From Podospora bellae-mahoneyi (Eukaryota > Ascomycota > Sordariomycetes > Sordariales > Podosporaceae): 64,000 nt of DNA. The notes beneath the pieces were generated by a model. It was given only the letters and a program-made list of their open reading frames with translations. It made no database searches and was not told the DNA's origin. The stretch is taken from NCBI RefSeq assembly GCF_035222275.1, contig NW_026946359.1, forward strand, positions 2,852,001 through 2,916,000. Reading direction: 5' to 3'. Of the stretch, positions 9,457 through 20,850 are shown one piece after another. Made by a program: the position numbers and the translations under genes. The stretch's first letter is position 1; every line of letters begins with the position of its first letter.

Positions 9457-12400
9457 AAGGGAAGTCCGCACCGTCGGCCAAAGTTCAGACCAACGCCATC
9501 ACCACCACCACCACCCAATGTCAATCCAGATGCTCCCCCCATTTTAAGTCCTTCAACCGCGAGTGCCATTCCGGCTCATAGAGCTGCTCAGGAGGTCATA
9601 CGGAAGCCTCTGAGCGAGTCCCTTAGGAAGCTACGCCGTGCCCAACGTGCCCTTACACGGCGAAAGAGGAGGACCAGGGCTCGTGTATCTTTTAGACACT
9701 CTACTGGCAGTCGGACCTCTAGTACGGCCAAGCGAGTGTCGAGGCAGCTCAAGGCTGGTGATGTCAAACAAGGCGGCGGCAGTCCAAGATCCCGTCCTCT
9801 TCCCCCGCCGCCGTCGTCAGAGGAAAATGTGGGAGGTTGCTCTTGGAGCCCGTCGAAGCCACCGCGTCCGCCGCCGAAAGATAATATTCGAGCGAATATC
9901 AAGCAAGCCGGTGAAACCCGACACAGACACGCGCCGGGAAAAAAACCTGCCCAGCCATCATCACATCCCAACACCAGGAACCAGACATCGGGGGGCCCAC
10001 AGACTGAACACATTAAGGCTGTTTTCGACTGTACCAAAGGGAAAACACTAGTCGCTACACCAGTAGATCACAACCTTACACGACGCCGAGTGCAGACTCC
10101 TCGCTATTCAGTATTCCCCAAGGCCCATCCCCGCCACTGCAAACGTTCAGTTGACCCAGTCAAGGAGTCGATGATGATCCCGGAAAGTCCGATTATTCAA
10201 CAGCAACGGCTATCAGCTTTGGTACCGTCACCGCCAGCACAGACCACAACAACAACAACAACAATACCTGTTCCCCCCCACCAGAAACAACTCCCCGATG
10301 TAACAAAAATTTCAGTTATGAACCCCAAGCAACGGGAAGAAGCAGCCACAACAACAAGAACCGACCCCAAAACCGACTCTGAACGAACCATTGACGAATT
10401 TGTCCGTGAGCTGGAGGAGTTTGAAAAGGCGTTTGATAGGACTCGTGGGTCGTTGTTGTTGTTGTCTACACCGTCAACGACGGCTTCGGTGAGGACGGTG
10501 CGGGAGCTTTTGCCTTGGAGGGAGGAGTTTTGGGAGGCGGGGTTGGCGGTTACTTCTTGCGAGCAGAAGGGACAGGTGAGGAGGTATGATGAGGGGGGAA
10601 AGAAGTTGGGGGGGAGTAGGACGAGGAGGTTGGATCAGTTTGGGGGGAGTAATGTGCCGAAGGTTGGGGCGAAGGGGAAGGGGGGTTTGGGGATGGGCGT
10701 CGTGAAGGGGGTTTCGTCTTTGGATATCACTTTGGGTGCTAAAGAGTTGAGTTTCGGGACGGGGGTTATGGAGGGGGTGGCCTCTTTGGGGAGTAAGGAG
10801 TCAAGTTCAGGGACGGTGGTTGTTTATAAGCCGAGACGGGGGATGATGGCTGATGAGACGGAGATGAAAGAGGGGGGCAGCAGCTCGCGGAATAACGAGA
10901 TTTATTCGGGGTCGAGTAGTACGTCGGTTGAGCCGGTTAAGCTGGCGGCGGTGGAGAAGAGGGTTGTTAGGGCGAGGGCGAGTACGGTGTTTTTGGCGAA
11001 TAAGCCTTTGCCTGTTGCGCCGGCGTCGTCTGTGGCGGCGAGTTCGGAGGATGTGGGAATTACGGTGGGATCGCAGAGTGAGGTAAAACCGGAGGGATAT
11101 CAGAAGCTGGGGTCTAGTTCTGGGAGTGAGAAGGAGCCGTTGCTGCCGCTTTCGGAGCAGCGGGTGAATAGTTCCTCGGGGGTGAGGTCGGTGAAGGGGA
11201 AGGAGGTGGATAGGGGAGGGGGGGAAGATGAGAAGGTGTTGCCTGCGCTGCTGCCGCCAAGGACGGCGCCGCAGGTGAGGCATGGGATCAAGAGTGATTG
11301 GCAGGCTGGGGATAGTATGGTTAGTGCGTGGAGGCAGTTGCCTACTACTATTGTTGAGGAGAGGGAGCCGTCGCCGGAGAAGGAGGGGAGGGTGTTGGGG
11401 GAGAAGGGGAGTATCGATCAGGAGCAGAAGCTCTTGATGGAGAACAAGGGTGTTAATCCAGCGCATGGCTTGCACAAGCCGGCGGGAGTTTTGAAGACAA
11501 AGACAGAGTTGGAGGCGAAGGGGAAGGGGATTAATACTCCTATGCCAACACCAGCTCAGGGGAAGACACCGGTAAAGGCACCATTTGTCACTAATCGCGG
11601 CGTTATCACCAAGACACCTGAGCTTCTCCTCCCCCAAACATGGGAACACCACCCCCTAGGCACGCCATCCTCCTTTAAGAGAGCGCTCGATGACGTGGTG
11701 CGAAAACTCGACGCGATGGAGGTGAGGGAATGCTCCTCCCCCTTTGGTGCAGTGTCATCGCCAACGACAATGACAATCACAACAAGCAGCAGCACCAAAA
11801 AAAGAACGTCTTCGTCGTCTGGGAGCAAGGGGAAACCCCCTTCACCAACAACACCGGCGCAGAGGCTGCAGAAGGCGGCGATGATGAGAAGGGAGAGGAT
11901 GGATGCTGAGCAGCAGCAGCAGCAGCAGGGTGCTAACTTGCCCCCTTCTGCTTCTATTGTTCAACCGGTACGTTCACGGGAGTATATACCGTATATGATG
12001 CCGCCTCCTAGAGGGTTGGGGTTCAGGCCGAGTGAGTCGAACTCTTCTAGAGGGTTGGGGCAAGGGCGGAATTTGAGGAAGGGGCTTTTTGCGGGGGTGG
12101 GAGCAAGGGAGACGGAAGACGACAGGGATATTTCTGATGAGGATGTGCTGAAGGGGCTGAAGATTATTTGTGCGGCGTCGGCGGATAAGGAGTTTGATGG
12201 GTTGGTGAGGAGGGAGACGGGGTTGAGGTTGAGGAGGTTTTTGGCGGATTTGAGGACTTTTGAGTTTTTGGGCGGGAATGGGCAGGTGCCTGGGGTTGGT
12301 GGTGGTGGGCGGCAACAGATGGGGGTTATGGAAAAGAGGAGGAGGGATGTGCAAGTTGAACGGGAGAATAGGAGACGGAGTATTAGGGGGGTGCATGGGT

Positions 12401-12528
12401 TGAGGGGTCTTGGGGATGGAAGGAATATGAAGGAGAGTAAGAGAGAGGGAATGGGAGTTAGAGAGAGTGTGCGGGATAGGGATACTAGGAGGAGTTTTAG
12501 GGGGTTGGGGAATGGACTGATGAGGTAG
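9457..12528 (+). CDS. Large low-complexity protein, function unknown
   Basis: One uninterrupted frame of about 1,020 codons runs to the TGA/TAG region at 12526-12528. The 5' end is unresolved: no ATG occurs between the in-frame TAG at 9454-9456 and a double ATG near 10171. Either an upstream exon is spliced in (an AACTTAG acceptor ends at 9456) or translation starts internally. The N-terminal third is Pro-, Thr- and Arg-rich (basic RKLRRAQRALTRRKRR-like cluster). The middle is Ser/Gly/Glu-rich and disordered, with a Gln run near 11912-11930. The last 150 residues include a more ordered segment (DEDVLKGLKIICAASADKEF then RRFLADLRTFEFLG) that may be the conserved domain. No family recognised. 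The basic, disordered make-up would suit a nuclear or cytoskeletal scaffold, but that is a guess. Confidence 0.6.
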   Translation, partial: KGSPHRRPKFRPTPSPPPPPNVNPDAPPILSPSTASAIPAHRAAQEVIRKPLSESLRKLRRAQRALTRRKRRTRARVSFRHSTGSRTSSTAKRVSRQLKAGDVKQGGGSPRSRPLPPPPSSEENVGGCSWSPSKPPRPPPKDNIRANIKQAGETRHRHAPGKKPAQPSSHPNTRNQTSGGPQTEHIKAVFDCTKGKTLVATPVDHNLTRRRVQTPRYSVFPKAHPRHCKRSVDPVKESMMIPESPIIQQQRLSALVPSPPAQTTTTTTTIPVPPHQKQLPDVTKISVMNPKQREEAATTTRTDPKTDSERTIDEFVRELEEFEKAFDRTRGSLLLLSTPSTTASVRTVRELLPWREEFWEAGLAVTSCEQKGQVRRYDEGGKKLGGSRTRRLDQFGGSNVPKVGAKGKGGLGMGVVKGVSSLDITLGAKELSFGTGVMEGVASLGSKESSSGTVVVYKPRRGMMADETEMKEGGSSSRNNEIYSGSSSTSVEPVKLAAVEKRVVRARASTVFLANKPLPVAPASSVAASSEDVGITVGSQSEVKPEGYQKLGSSSGSEKEPLLPLSEQRVNSSSGVRSVKGKEVDRGGGEDEKVLPALLPPRTAPQVRHGIKSDWQAGDSMVSAWRQLPTTIVEEREPSPEKEGRVLGEKGSIDQEQKLLMENKGVNPAHGLHKPAGVLKTKTELEAKGKGINTPMPTPAQGKTPVKAPFVTNRGVITKTPELLLPQTWEHHPLGTPSSFKRALDDVVRKLDAMEVRECSSPFGAVSSPTTMTITTSSSTKKRTSSSSGSKGKPPSPTTPAQRLQKAAMMRRERMDAEQQQQQQGANLPPSASIVQPVRSREYIPYMMPPPRGLGFRPSESNSSRGLGQGRNLRKGLFAGVGARETEDDRDISDEDVLKGLKIICAASADKEFDGLVRRETGLRLRRFLADLRTFEFLGGNGQVPGVGGGGRQQMGVMEKRRRDVQVERENRRRSIRGVHGLRGLGDGRNMKESKREGMGVRESVRDRDTRRSFRGLGNGLMR

Positions 12529-12756
12529 TTGGGCGAGGGTATTGGTTTGGTCATGCAATGGAGAAAATGAATTGGCCGGGTAATGGTAGTTTTAGGATAG
12601 AAATAAAGGCTATTGCATATACACACTGCGCAACAGGAATGATACTTGCTGGAGTGCTCTATGGTGTTTTAGTGCCCCTGAATGCTGCATCAACAGTGCG
12701 ATGGAGGGAGCGGCCAATGTGTAGCTTGGGTTTGTTGAGCCACGGCATCAATGAAC

Positions 12757-12876
12757 GGTGAGATGGCCGAGCGGTCTAAGGCGCCAGGTTCAGGCCCACC
12801 TGAATTTCTGATTCTTCTCTTAAGAAGTATCTTCCTGGTCTCGAAAGGGGCGTGGGTTCGAATCCCACTCTCATCA
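12757..12876 (+). tRNA. tRNA-Leu (anticodon CAG) with 38-nt intron
   Basis: The acceptor stem GGTGAGA pairs with TCTCATC, followed by discriminator A. The A box (TGGCCGAGCGG), the B box (GGTTCGAATCC), and a long variable arm (TCTCGAAAGGGGC) typical of class II Leu tRNA are present. The anticodon stem CCAGG/CCTGG encloses TT-CAG-G and an intron at 12795-12832, placed one base 3' of the anticodon as usual. The anticodon is at 12791-12793. A T-rich terminator follows within 10 bases. Confidence 0.95.
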
Positions 12877-14036
12877 TATATTTTGACTTTTTGTTGGTAT
12901 TTTTAATACCATCTCTCTGAATGGACAAGCTCTCTTTTGCATGGGTTACCCTCCCTAAAACATAGCAAAATTTGTTGGTGTTGCCATTGGGCTTAGGATA
13001 AAGGAGGAATACAGAGTTTATTTCAGGAAGTTGCTGTGTCTTGGTCTGGGCTTGGCTTGTTTGTGTACCTAAGAAAGGGGCCCCCTTTTTAGGCTTCATG
13101 CAGTCAGACAACATGAAAATTATCTATGCACTGACAGAGTAAATCACAGCAACCATAAAAGAGGTCTCGGAGTGAAAATTGGTCAGTTATGTTACAGAAG
13201 CATTCTAGAAGCTGACTTTATCTCCCACTGCTGTGGGCGATTGGTGCGCCTCTGATGTTTCATTTATCATAAACACCACAAACAGAACGGATCGGACTTT
13301 ACTGGTATCCTTCTATGATATTTGAGTCAAGTTAATACCTCACCGTTATACTATCCATCCCCGCAAGTGACGCGTTATCTCTCTCAACTTTGAATCTTAT
13401 TAGAGTGCGTGGTTTATTATTGTTCCTCCTGCAAAGTATTTGAGATATTTTGTGTGTGTTTGTTCAAGACTGTCTTCATGATCTCCATTGCAGGAGGTGT
13501 ATCACCGCATATAGATTGTCTCCCTCTGCAAGTCATTCAAAACGGTCTATCTTATCGTGATCATATCATGATAGTGATATGAAAACGAACAGACTCTCGG
13601 TGCGGGTCACGGCTCGCGGCACGGCATGCTTATTCCTCAGGTACGGTAGGATTTCAACAGTATCTGTGGTCACCGTTTCTACATGGAGTGTCTGAACGGA
13701 AGTGTGGAACTGATCCCTCTAGTAGTCCAGTCCAGCAGCGTATCCGTCGGAGCCCAGTAATCAAACAACCCCGGTTTGACGCTGACTCTTGCATATTAGA
13801 CTACGGGGCTGCACATTCCAAGACAGAGAAGGCGTGGAATTTTGGTGGGCCTCTTGGTTCAAATTTATCTGGGTCGAGCGATGTCCCCTCTCGTCGTGGT
13901 CTCAACACCAAAAACAAAGAGGTTGCCCTGTATAAAGCCAGAAGCGAAAGGGAAGTTCTGTGCAGTAGCTCTGCATACACCTATTCACCCTTATGCAGAA
14001 GAGACAGGTGAGGTGTGTACATCCGCGGTGGGATTT

Positions 14037-14089
<53 letters not shown>

Positions 14090-15715
14090 AGCACAAGGGC
14101 TAGATTCAATCAAACTGGGATCATCCCGACTGCTTTCGGGATGGCGAATGTGGTGGTACGAAGTCAAGTCCGAAGGCGGGCAAGTAGTAGTAAATACACG
14201 GGAAGTCTGGGAACAACGAGTATCCGGTACCTGATCGCCATGTGGAGAACGGGGTCGAGGCCAAGATGCCCACTCCCAGCTGTTTGGGCTATTTTGCCTG
14301 ACCGGGTATTATGCTTTAGTGCCACGGGTGAAAAGGGTTGGCGTGCAGGAGTGGTAGACGGTACCTAGGGGGGAGGTAGGGGGTACCTTGAAGAAGGGGA
14401 AAGGGTGTGTGGGGTGAGGGGGGGGATAATGGGGAGCGGGTAATATAAATGATTGTGGTTTTATCGATCAATTGCTCGAGTTGGGAAGCTGATCGTCAAA
14501 GGGGGAGGGGGGTGGGAATGTTTGGTACGGTGGTATCGATGGGAATAATCAGTTGAGGATGGATGAGGATGTGATGATGCGTGGCGGATTGTAACCTCTT
14601 GGTTTCTTCACGGTCCAATGTGATGTTCCCATTTCGCTTCTAGAACTTCTCATCTCGTCTCATGATGCCCTCTTGTAGTAGAGACTCTAGGCTGGTCTAG
14701 TGCTGTTGTCTTTGCCACATATTCCTACCTCGATGTTGCCCTCATGTTGCTGTAAGATCTAGGCTTTGTCTGGTGGTGGTACCGACCCTCGGTCTACTCG
14801 CTCTCCAGCTTGCGGCAAGAAAACCCTTCTCCGGAGTCTGGTCCGGGAAAAACCCACGCGAGGTGCAAAAGATGCCTGAAGTTTGGAAGCCCCTCCCCGA
14901 ATCGTGATGGACCCAAAACCCAAGTGGACGGAACAGATCTAGTGTTTCCCTACATCAGGCAGGGCCAAGGGGGCAATGAACCGGGCGGATGGGAGAATGT
15001 CAAGACGTGAAGCGAGAGTCAGGCAGCCATTGGGATCATCGCGGGTGATGAGTTGTCCCAAGTGAAGTGGCCATGATGACCGGTGATGAGATCCAGTCAA
15101 CATCGTCATGCGAAAAAAAGAAAAAGTTCCCATCAGCCCTCCATATTCCATTTCCGGCAACAAGGTGAAGTGAAGCCATCACCACAAACCTCCCCACCTC
15201 CCTCACCGTGGTTAAATCCAAGAGATAACGACATAATCAGCACACCAATCCAAAATTACGAGTCAGAGATCCAAGGTGAAGCCATCACCACCTTGAGACA
15301 ATCTCCCTCACCGTGGCTAAATTCAAACGCGGCACCCCAAATCTTCCAAACTATCCGTAAGGCACAACCACCATATCTCACAAATTTCATGAAACCGAGC
15401 AAAAAGCATAATTTTCCAAACACATATATTGAGTAGGTGGCTTGTATTGAGGTAGTAATAGTATTGGGGGGGGGGGTATATAGTAAAAAATAGATTATTC
15501 CATCCAACAACAGAGACACGCGCGCGCATATTAAACAAAATCCACCGCTATGCAACTTCAATATTTTTTTGTTCATCGTTCGCGTAAACACATAATCTTC
15601 AATGTCCCGAATCAAAATAATAAGCGACATCAAAATCGCGCGCACGCAAAACAAAACATCAAACAAGTCGCCTTTTTTCCCACAAAAAGCAAGAGCTAAA
15701 AACAAGCCAACTGCT
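12877..15715. other. Gene-poor region, no gene recognised
   Basis: 2.8 kb between tRNA-Leu and the transporter stop codon. It contains the CA microsatellite at 14039-14084, purine/G-rich runs around 14369-14430 and a G-run near 15468-15477. Short open frames look random. Confidence 0.5.
14039..14084. repeat. (CA)23 microsatellite
   Basis: An uninterrupted CA dinucleotide run of 46 bp in intergenic DNA. Confidence 0.97.
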
Positions 15716-17410
15716 TTAAGCAGACTTGGTCTCGCTGATCTGAGTCTCCTTCTCGACCTGGTTAAGGTCGACGCGGGCAACCTCAGCCTCGTCACCGTCG
15801 ATGATCTTGGCGAGCTCCTCGAGGGTGGGGCCCTTGGTCTCGACATACATGAAGTAGACAAAGGCAAGCTCGAGGAAGATCCAGCAGGTGTAGATGAGGT
15901 AGAGCTTCCAGGTGCTGTTGGTGGGGCCGAAAAAGTCGAAGGCGACAGGGTTGGCGTAGATGTTGAGGGTGAGAGCGCACTGGACGGACAAGTTCATGAC
16001 CATGAGACCCTTGGCGCGGAGCTTGTAGGGGAGGATCTCGATGGCGTAGCCGACGAGGAGACCGGACCAGGCGAGAGAGTACATGATGCCGAAGATCCAG
16101 ATGAAGAAGATCATGGCCTTGTCAGCACCGGGGGACTGCTTGGTGTCCCAGAGAGCAGAGCAGATGGTCCAGAAGACAAAGGTGCAGAACATGCCACCGG
16201 TGGAGGCCAGGAACATGGGGCGGCGACCGACCTTGTCGACAAGCATGGCCATGGTGACGGAGACGATGAGGGCAAGGCAGGTCTGGCCGGCACCGAGACC
16301 GAGCTTGGCAGTCTGGTCGGTGACACCGGCCGAGTCGTAGAGCTTGGAGGAGTAGTTGGAGATGATAGCGTTACCAGACCACTGGGAGAAGATACCGAGG
16401 GAGATGAGGACGGCGAATCTGTAGCGGTTGCCCTTGGTGCGGAAGAAATCGGCGTAGCTGGAGTTGCCCTTGGCCTCATACTCGAGACGGATGGTCTCCT
16501 TGATCTCCTGGTACTCGAACTGGACGGTGGGGTGCTGGTCGTTGCCGTTGGCGTGGTACTTGGCGAGCATGGCAAGCGCCTGGTCGTGCTTGTCCTTGGC
16601 AATGAGGAAACGGGGGGACTCGGGGACCCAGTAGATGAAGGCAAGCTGGATGAGCGAGGGGAGGGCCTGGAGAAGGGCGGGCACACGCCACGACCACTCG
16701 GTGGGGACGTAGGCGGTGCCGAAGGCGAGCCAGGAGACGATCAAGGCACCGACGTTCCACAGGCAGTTGTAGACGCTGGTAAGACGGCCACGATGCTGGG
16801 GATGGCAGATTTCGGTGAGAAGCATGGGAGACGAGATCTGGGCGAGGGAGTTGCCGAAACCGAGGAGGACACGGCCACCCATGAAGACACGGATGTTGGT
16901 GCAAGAACCCTGGATGACGGCACCGACAATCATGATAACGCAGCCAATGGCGATGGGGAGCTTGCGACCAAAGTTATCGGCGAGGAGAGGGCTGTAGACA
17001 CGGGCCAGGTCAGCAATCGCTGATTGCCATTGGGCTTCTTTCTCTCTGGAATCCAGAACTTACACGATAGGGATAGAGACCAAAGAACCAATCTGGTAGA
17101 GAGCACCGACGAGACCGAGGAGGGAACCTCTGGGTCTCTCGAAGTAGCTGTCCCACTGCTCCATGTTCTGGACAGCGTTGAAAAGCATACTGTAGATACC
17201 ATGTTAGCAAGGGCCTCCCCAGTTTTGCTTCCGAAACCAAACGTACCCATCGTAACCGGTGGTAGCAGAGGCAACGCAAAGAATGATGGCGAAGAAGTAG
17301 AGCTTGCGAAGACCGGGCTCCTGACGCCAGTTGACTCTCTCAAACTGAGGAGCCTCCTCCTGGGCGACCTCGGCCGCCGCAGCTTGGGGCTTCTTATCGA
17401 AGATGCCCAT
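15716..17410 (-). CDS. cdt-2: CDT-2-like cellodextrin / oligosaccharide MFS transporter
   Basis: Three exons (17410-17247, 17189-17064, 16991-15716), with introns of 57 and 72 nt, encode 521 residues. It is a sugar-porter MFS protein with 12 expected helices. Landmarks are the N-terminus MGIFDKKP, TTGYDG in helix 1, GFGNSLAQI, PESPRFLIAKDKHD after helix 6, the DKVGRRP loop, and ETKGPTLEE after helix 12. The sequence closely follows what I remember of Neurospora CDT-2 (about 525 residues), a plasma-membrane transporter of cello- and xylodextrins. Substrate assignment rests on that resemblance. Codon use is strongly C-ending to the end of the gene, unlike several neighbours, which suggests high expression. 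A TATAA-like element lies about 165 bp upstream of the ATG on the coding strand. The intracellular beta-glucosidase at 34 kb could act on the imported sugar. Confidence 0.88.
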
Positions 17411-20400
17411 GGTGATGGATGGTTGGTGTGTGAACTCGACGATGGGCTGTGAGGTACGAGAGAGGCAGCAATTGAATGGCTCTCAAGAAAGATGTTGGCG
17501 ACACAGCTGACCCGGCTCCTTGGATCCTAAAAGGGTGGGATTGTCAGGAACACAAAAACGAGGATGGGATGGGGGATTATAAAGACATGTTGCTCAGGGA
17601 CGGTCAACCAACCCTGGGGTGCGGAAGAGTCGTGGAGACCAAGACGGACAGACGGACCGGCCAGGCGTTCGAGGGACAACCGGGGTTGGGCAGGCATCAT
17701 GGGGGGAGGAGGTGTGGGACATGTTCACACCAGAGAAGCTTGACCAACTGCGGCCCTGAGCCCACCACCTCACCACCCCAGAACCGCAACCCGTACGGCG
17801 AATCCTCCACTTCTGCAAATAGCTAGTGTCTTTTGTTCAGTTCCAGGCACGTCTGGATGGGGCTCGCATGCACGCCGATACAGCCCGTACAGGTCGTCGG
17901 TACGGGACAGGACGGCAACAGATTGCTGGCTCTCAGTTGAAAGTACCCCCCCGCGTTGGTCTCGCCAGTTCCCGACGGGCTGGCCGGAGACGGGTTGCTT
18001 GTCAATGAGGCTAATATGATATGTATGTATGTCCCATCAAGCCATACGTACACAGTACTCACATTCGAGATGCTTCACTCAGGACTGGACTGTGTCAAGC
18101 TCGTGAAACTTTCCTCTCTTGATTTCCGTGACAACACATTTCCTGGGGACCCCAGGTCTCCCCAGCCCGCTCCTCCCCGTACCCCAGAGAAGTCTGCAAA
18201 AAAGATGGAGCGATGACACCAAAGCATCGTGGAGTCGAGTTGATCACCAGGTCTCTCCAATCTTTCCCCAACTTTGACCACTTCTCCCCCAGCTTTGGCC
18301 CCTCCTGTGGGGACCCGCACTTTTTTTCCTTGCCGAGACTTGGCAGACATGGGCCTGTTATGGCGCCCCTGGGGGGGCATGCTCGTCTGCTTGCCCGCCT
18401 TGGGGATCGGACCGGTTTTCGCGTGGGCTCCTGGTCAGCGTCCAGCCAACCGAGCAGCGTCGAGCGAATGGGAGCATGCCGCCGCCGCCACTTTCAGCAA
18501 CCTATGCACGGCCGGTGGAAGCGGACCGACAAAGAGATCGCGCTGCATATTGGCGCTGAGATGTGGCGCGCACTTGAGCTTGATTTGGCCAACGCTCACT
18601 AACGTCTCAACGTCGTCTTGTGATGGTTTCGTTTCTGTCATCAGTGAGGGAATCAAAGGCTCTGCTCTCTCAACTCGTTCGAGAGATAACCATGGTTGGC
18701 AGCGGAAAAGAGACGAATTGTTGACCCACGGGAAGGCAGGGGTGTGCTCCTTTCTCAATTAGGCAGTATTTGCCAAAGTCGGAAGCTCCCCGGGGGGGGG
18801 GTTCCCAGGATGTCACGGCGGCAGGTATATGAGATGCATACCGACTGCAATGGTATGGCCATGCGTGCCGATAATACACAGGCCTCGCTTGGGCTGGCAG
18901 AAGCTGGGCACAAACCCGACGCTTGGAAACAAGCACATCCCGCTCCGCGTAGACGACTTGGAGATGTGCTGGTACGTCGAGGTCGAAGTCAGGCGGCCGA
19001 TGCCAAGGGGGTGGTGATGGTGAAGAAGGTTACGGAGTAGTCTCGCTACATACTAATGCGGGCAGAGCTGGTAGCCAGTCGGAGGAGACATCTCGTAGGG
19101 AAGCCGGAGCGGCACACCCTCGCCGCCGAAGCACATGATGGTGATGTTTTGGAGACAGCCAGTGGGCCAGTGGGGTAGCGAGCCGTCAAGTTTCCAACGA
19201 CAGCCGGTGATTGGTCCGTGGGAAGCCTCCCCGTGTTTCCGACGAGTGGGAATCCGGGGCACCCCACTTTCTTTTCGGCCTTGATCATGTTTTCGGCGCT
19301 GACTTGAGGCCCTTCCCAAAGGGCGACAGGTCACTGCCAGAAGCACTAGTGGCTGTTGGGCAAACACGCTTGTGCAAGAACGAAGATGTTTCTCTGGGTT
19401 GCTGAGTGATGATGCCCTGTTGCGCGGAGTTCGCCCTCACGGCGGCATCTCCAGCTGGGCGTTCACTGGGCGTTCTGGGGTGCGGCTCCCCCGTTGATGC
19501 TAAGGGATCGAGCTAACGCTTGCCTCGCAACTTCTCCCGGCTTGGCTTTTCATTCAGGCTAAAAGGACCTGGCCCTCAGCCGTTTTTGCTCAGCAGGCGT
19601 TTCCTACCCGTGCTTTCTAGCGTCCAGATAGCGTTTCGAAAAAGACTTTTTCCGCTGGTGAGCTGATACCATCTGATCTGATCGGCTCGCGGCCGGTGAG
19701 GCGCGTGTAGGGGAAAGGGGAAGGGCGCGGTGAGTGCCGGAGCATGGCCCGAGGCTATTACTAGTAGTTTTGCTAGTTTCTGCAGCTGTCAACCAGGAAG
19801 TTGTCGTGAGTTCGGTGCCTTCTCCGTGCCTTTTGCCATTTTACCATGTGGGAGACACGCTATGTGGCCATCACCGAGTCCACTGTGGAGAGAGTGCTGG
19901 AGACTCGAGACCACAGGCGGCCTGATATCTCGATGGATCAAAAAGAGGCGGTAACATCATGCTTGAAGCCAACGAAGCCAATGAAGCCAATGACGTGCAG
20001 ACAAGTCTTGAAGCACGCCAATATTGTCACCTCGGAAGGGAAATAATGCACCCTGCCATCCGAGGCTAGAGGCGTTGATATCAAACACACGATATCACTT
20101 GGACGACAAACACGATTCCCAGGTGCCCGGGACGCAGAGACAGAGAGCAGAGATGAAATCCATGAAATCCATTATTAACTGTCGCATCTGGGTGTGGAAC
20201 TATTCCCAAACAGCGACGGTGGTTTGCGGCACCAGGACAAAATAAGGGAAGCATAGGCGGGACGGCACCGTTCGCCGGTGGCACCTGAGGTCCTAGGGCC
20301 GCCCAAGAGATGTCTAGGCCTCTCTGCATAAGCCTTGGGTGTTGTTGACTGTAACCGCAAAGTTTGGTCCCGATGCCTACCTAATATCGGGCATGGCACC

Positions 20401-20661
20401 GAGAGCATTGAATTTGGAATTTTCTGTTCTCCTCTTTTGAATCAACATGCCATCTCTCTCGAGGAGTTGTTGAAGAAGCAGCGGTGATGCCGTTGTCTCT
20501 TCCCGACTGTTTCCGCTTGGGTGATGGTTGGGAAAAAAAGGCAATGGCCGGGGACATCCCTGCCCAACTCGGGGGGGGCGGCAGACGGAGTTTGAGGGGA
20601 AGGCTGGAAAAAGCGCGGGGTTAAGCACGGGCCACGTTGCGGTCATGTGAATTCGCTGCAG
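17411..20661. other. Gene-poor region; possible unresolved small ORFs at 18.7-19.4 kb
   Basis: This is the 5' region of the transporter and the distal upstream region of MSH3. Between about 18.7 and 19.4 kb, frames on both strands show C- and G-ending codons like real exons. One example is a minus-strand frame ending near 19053 with several Cys (MCFGGEGVPLRLPYEMS). Another is a plus-strand frame around 18829-19017. Neither forms a complete gene I can defend. Confidence 0.4.
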
Positions 20662-20723
20662 ATGCAACCATTCAATTGCACGGCGCGTTTCAATGCAACC
20701 ACTCAATTGCGCGGCGCGTTTCA
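20662..20723. repeat. Two tandem 31-bp repeats in the MSH3 promoter
   Basis: Units 20662-20692 and 20693-20723 both begin ATGCAACC, contain TCAATTG, and end GGCGCGTTTCA. They differ at two positions. Each contains AACGCGCC on the minus strand, an MCB/E2F-like core. Confidence 0.9.
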
Positions 20724-20747
20724 GTGCGCGTGTCCAAAATTTTGGCT

Positions 20748-20753
20748 ACGCGT
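20748..20753. promoter_or_regulatory. MCB-type ACGCGT box upstream of MSH3
   Basis: An exact palindromic ACGCGT lies 97 bp before the MSH3 start codon, next to the tandem repeats with ACGCG cores. MBF-type factors bind such boxes in yeasts and drive G1/S genes. Its use here is inferred. Confidence 0.45.
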
Positions 20754-20850
20754 CTGCCGTGGAGTCATTCGTCCCTTTCTGGTGCCGCCGTGACATCACC
20801 GTAACGACTACACATAGTATCGCCAACCAGACCAAATCCACTGCGGCATC

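Noticed and set aside
12776-13114. Minus-strand open frame containing RVGFEPTPLSRPG
   Set aside because: This string is the antisense translation of the tRNA-Leu T-arm and variable arm, a common annotation artefact.
15602-17023. 473-codon plus-strand frame opposite the transporter
   Set aside because: An antisense shadow of the strongly codon-biased transporter exon. The transporter frame has clear family motifs.
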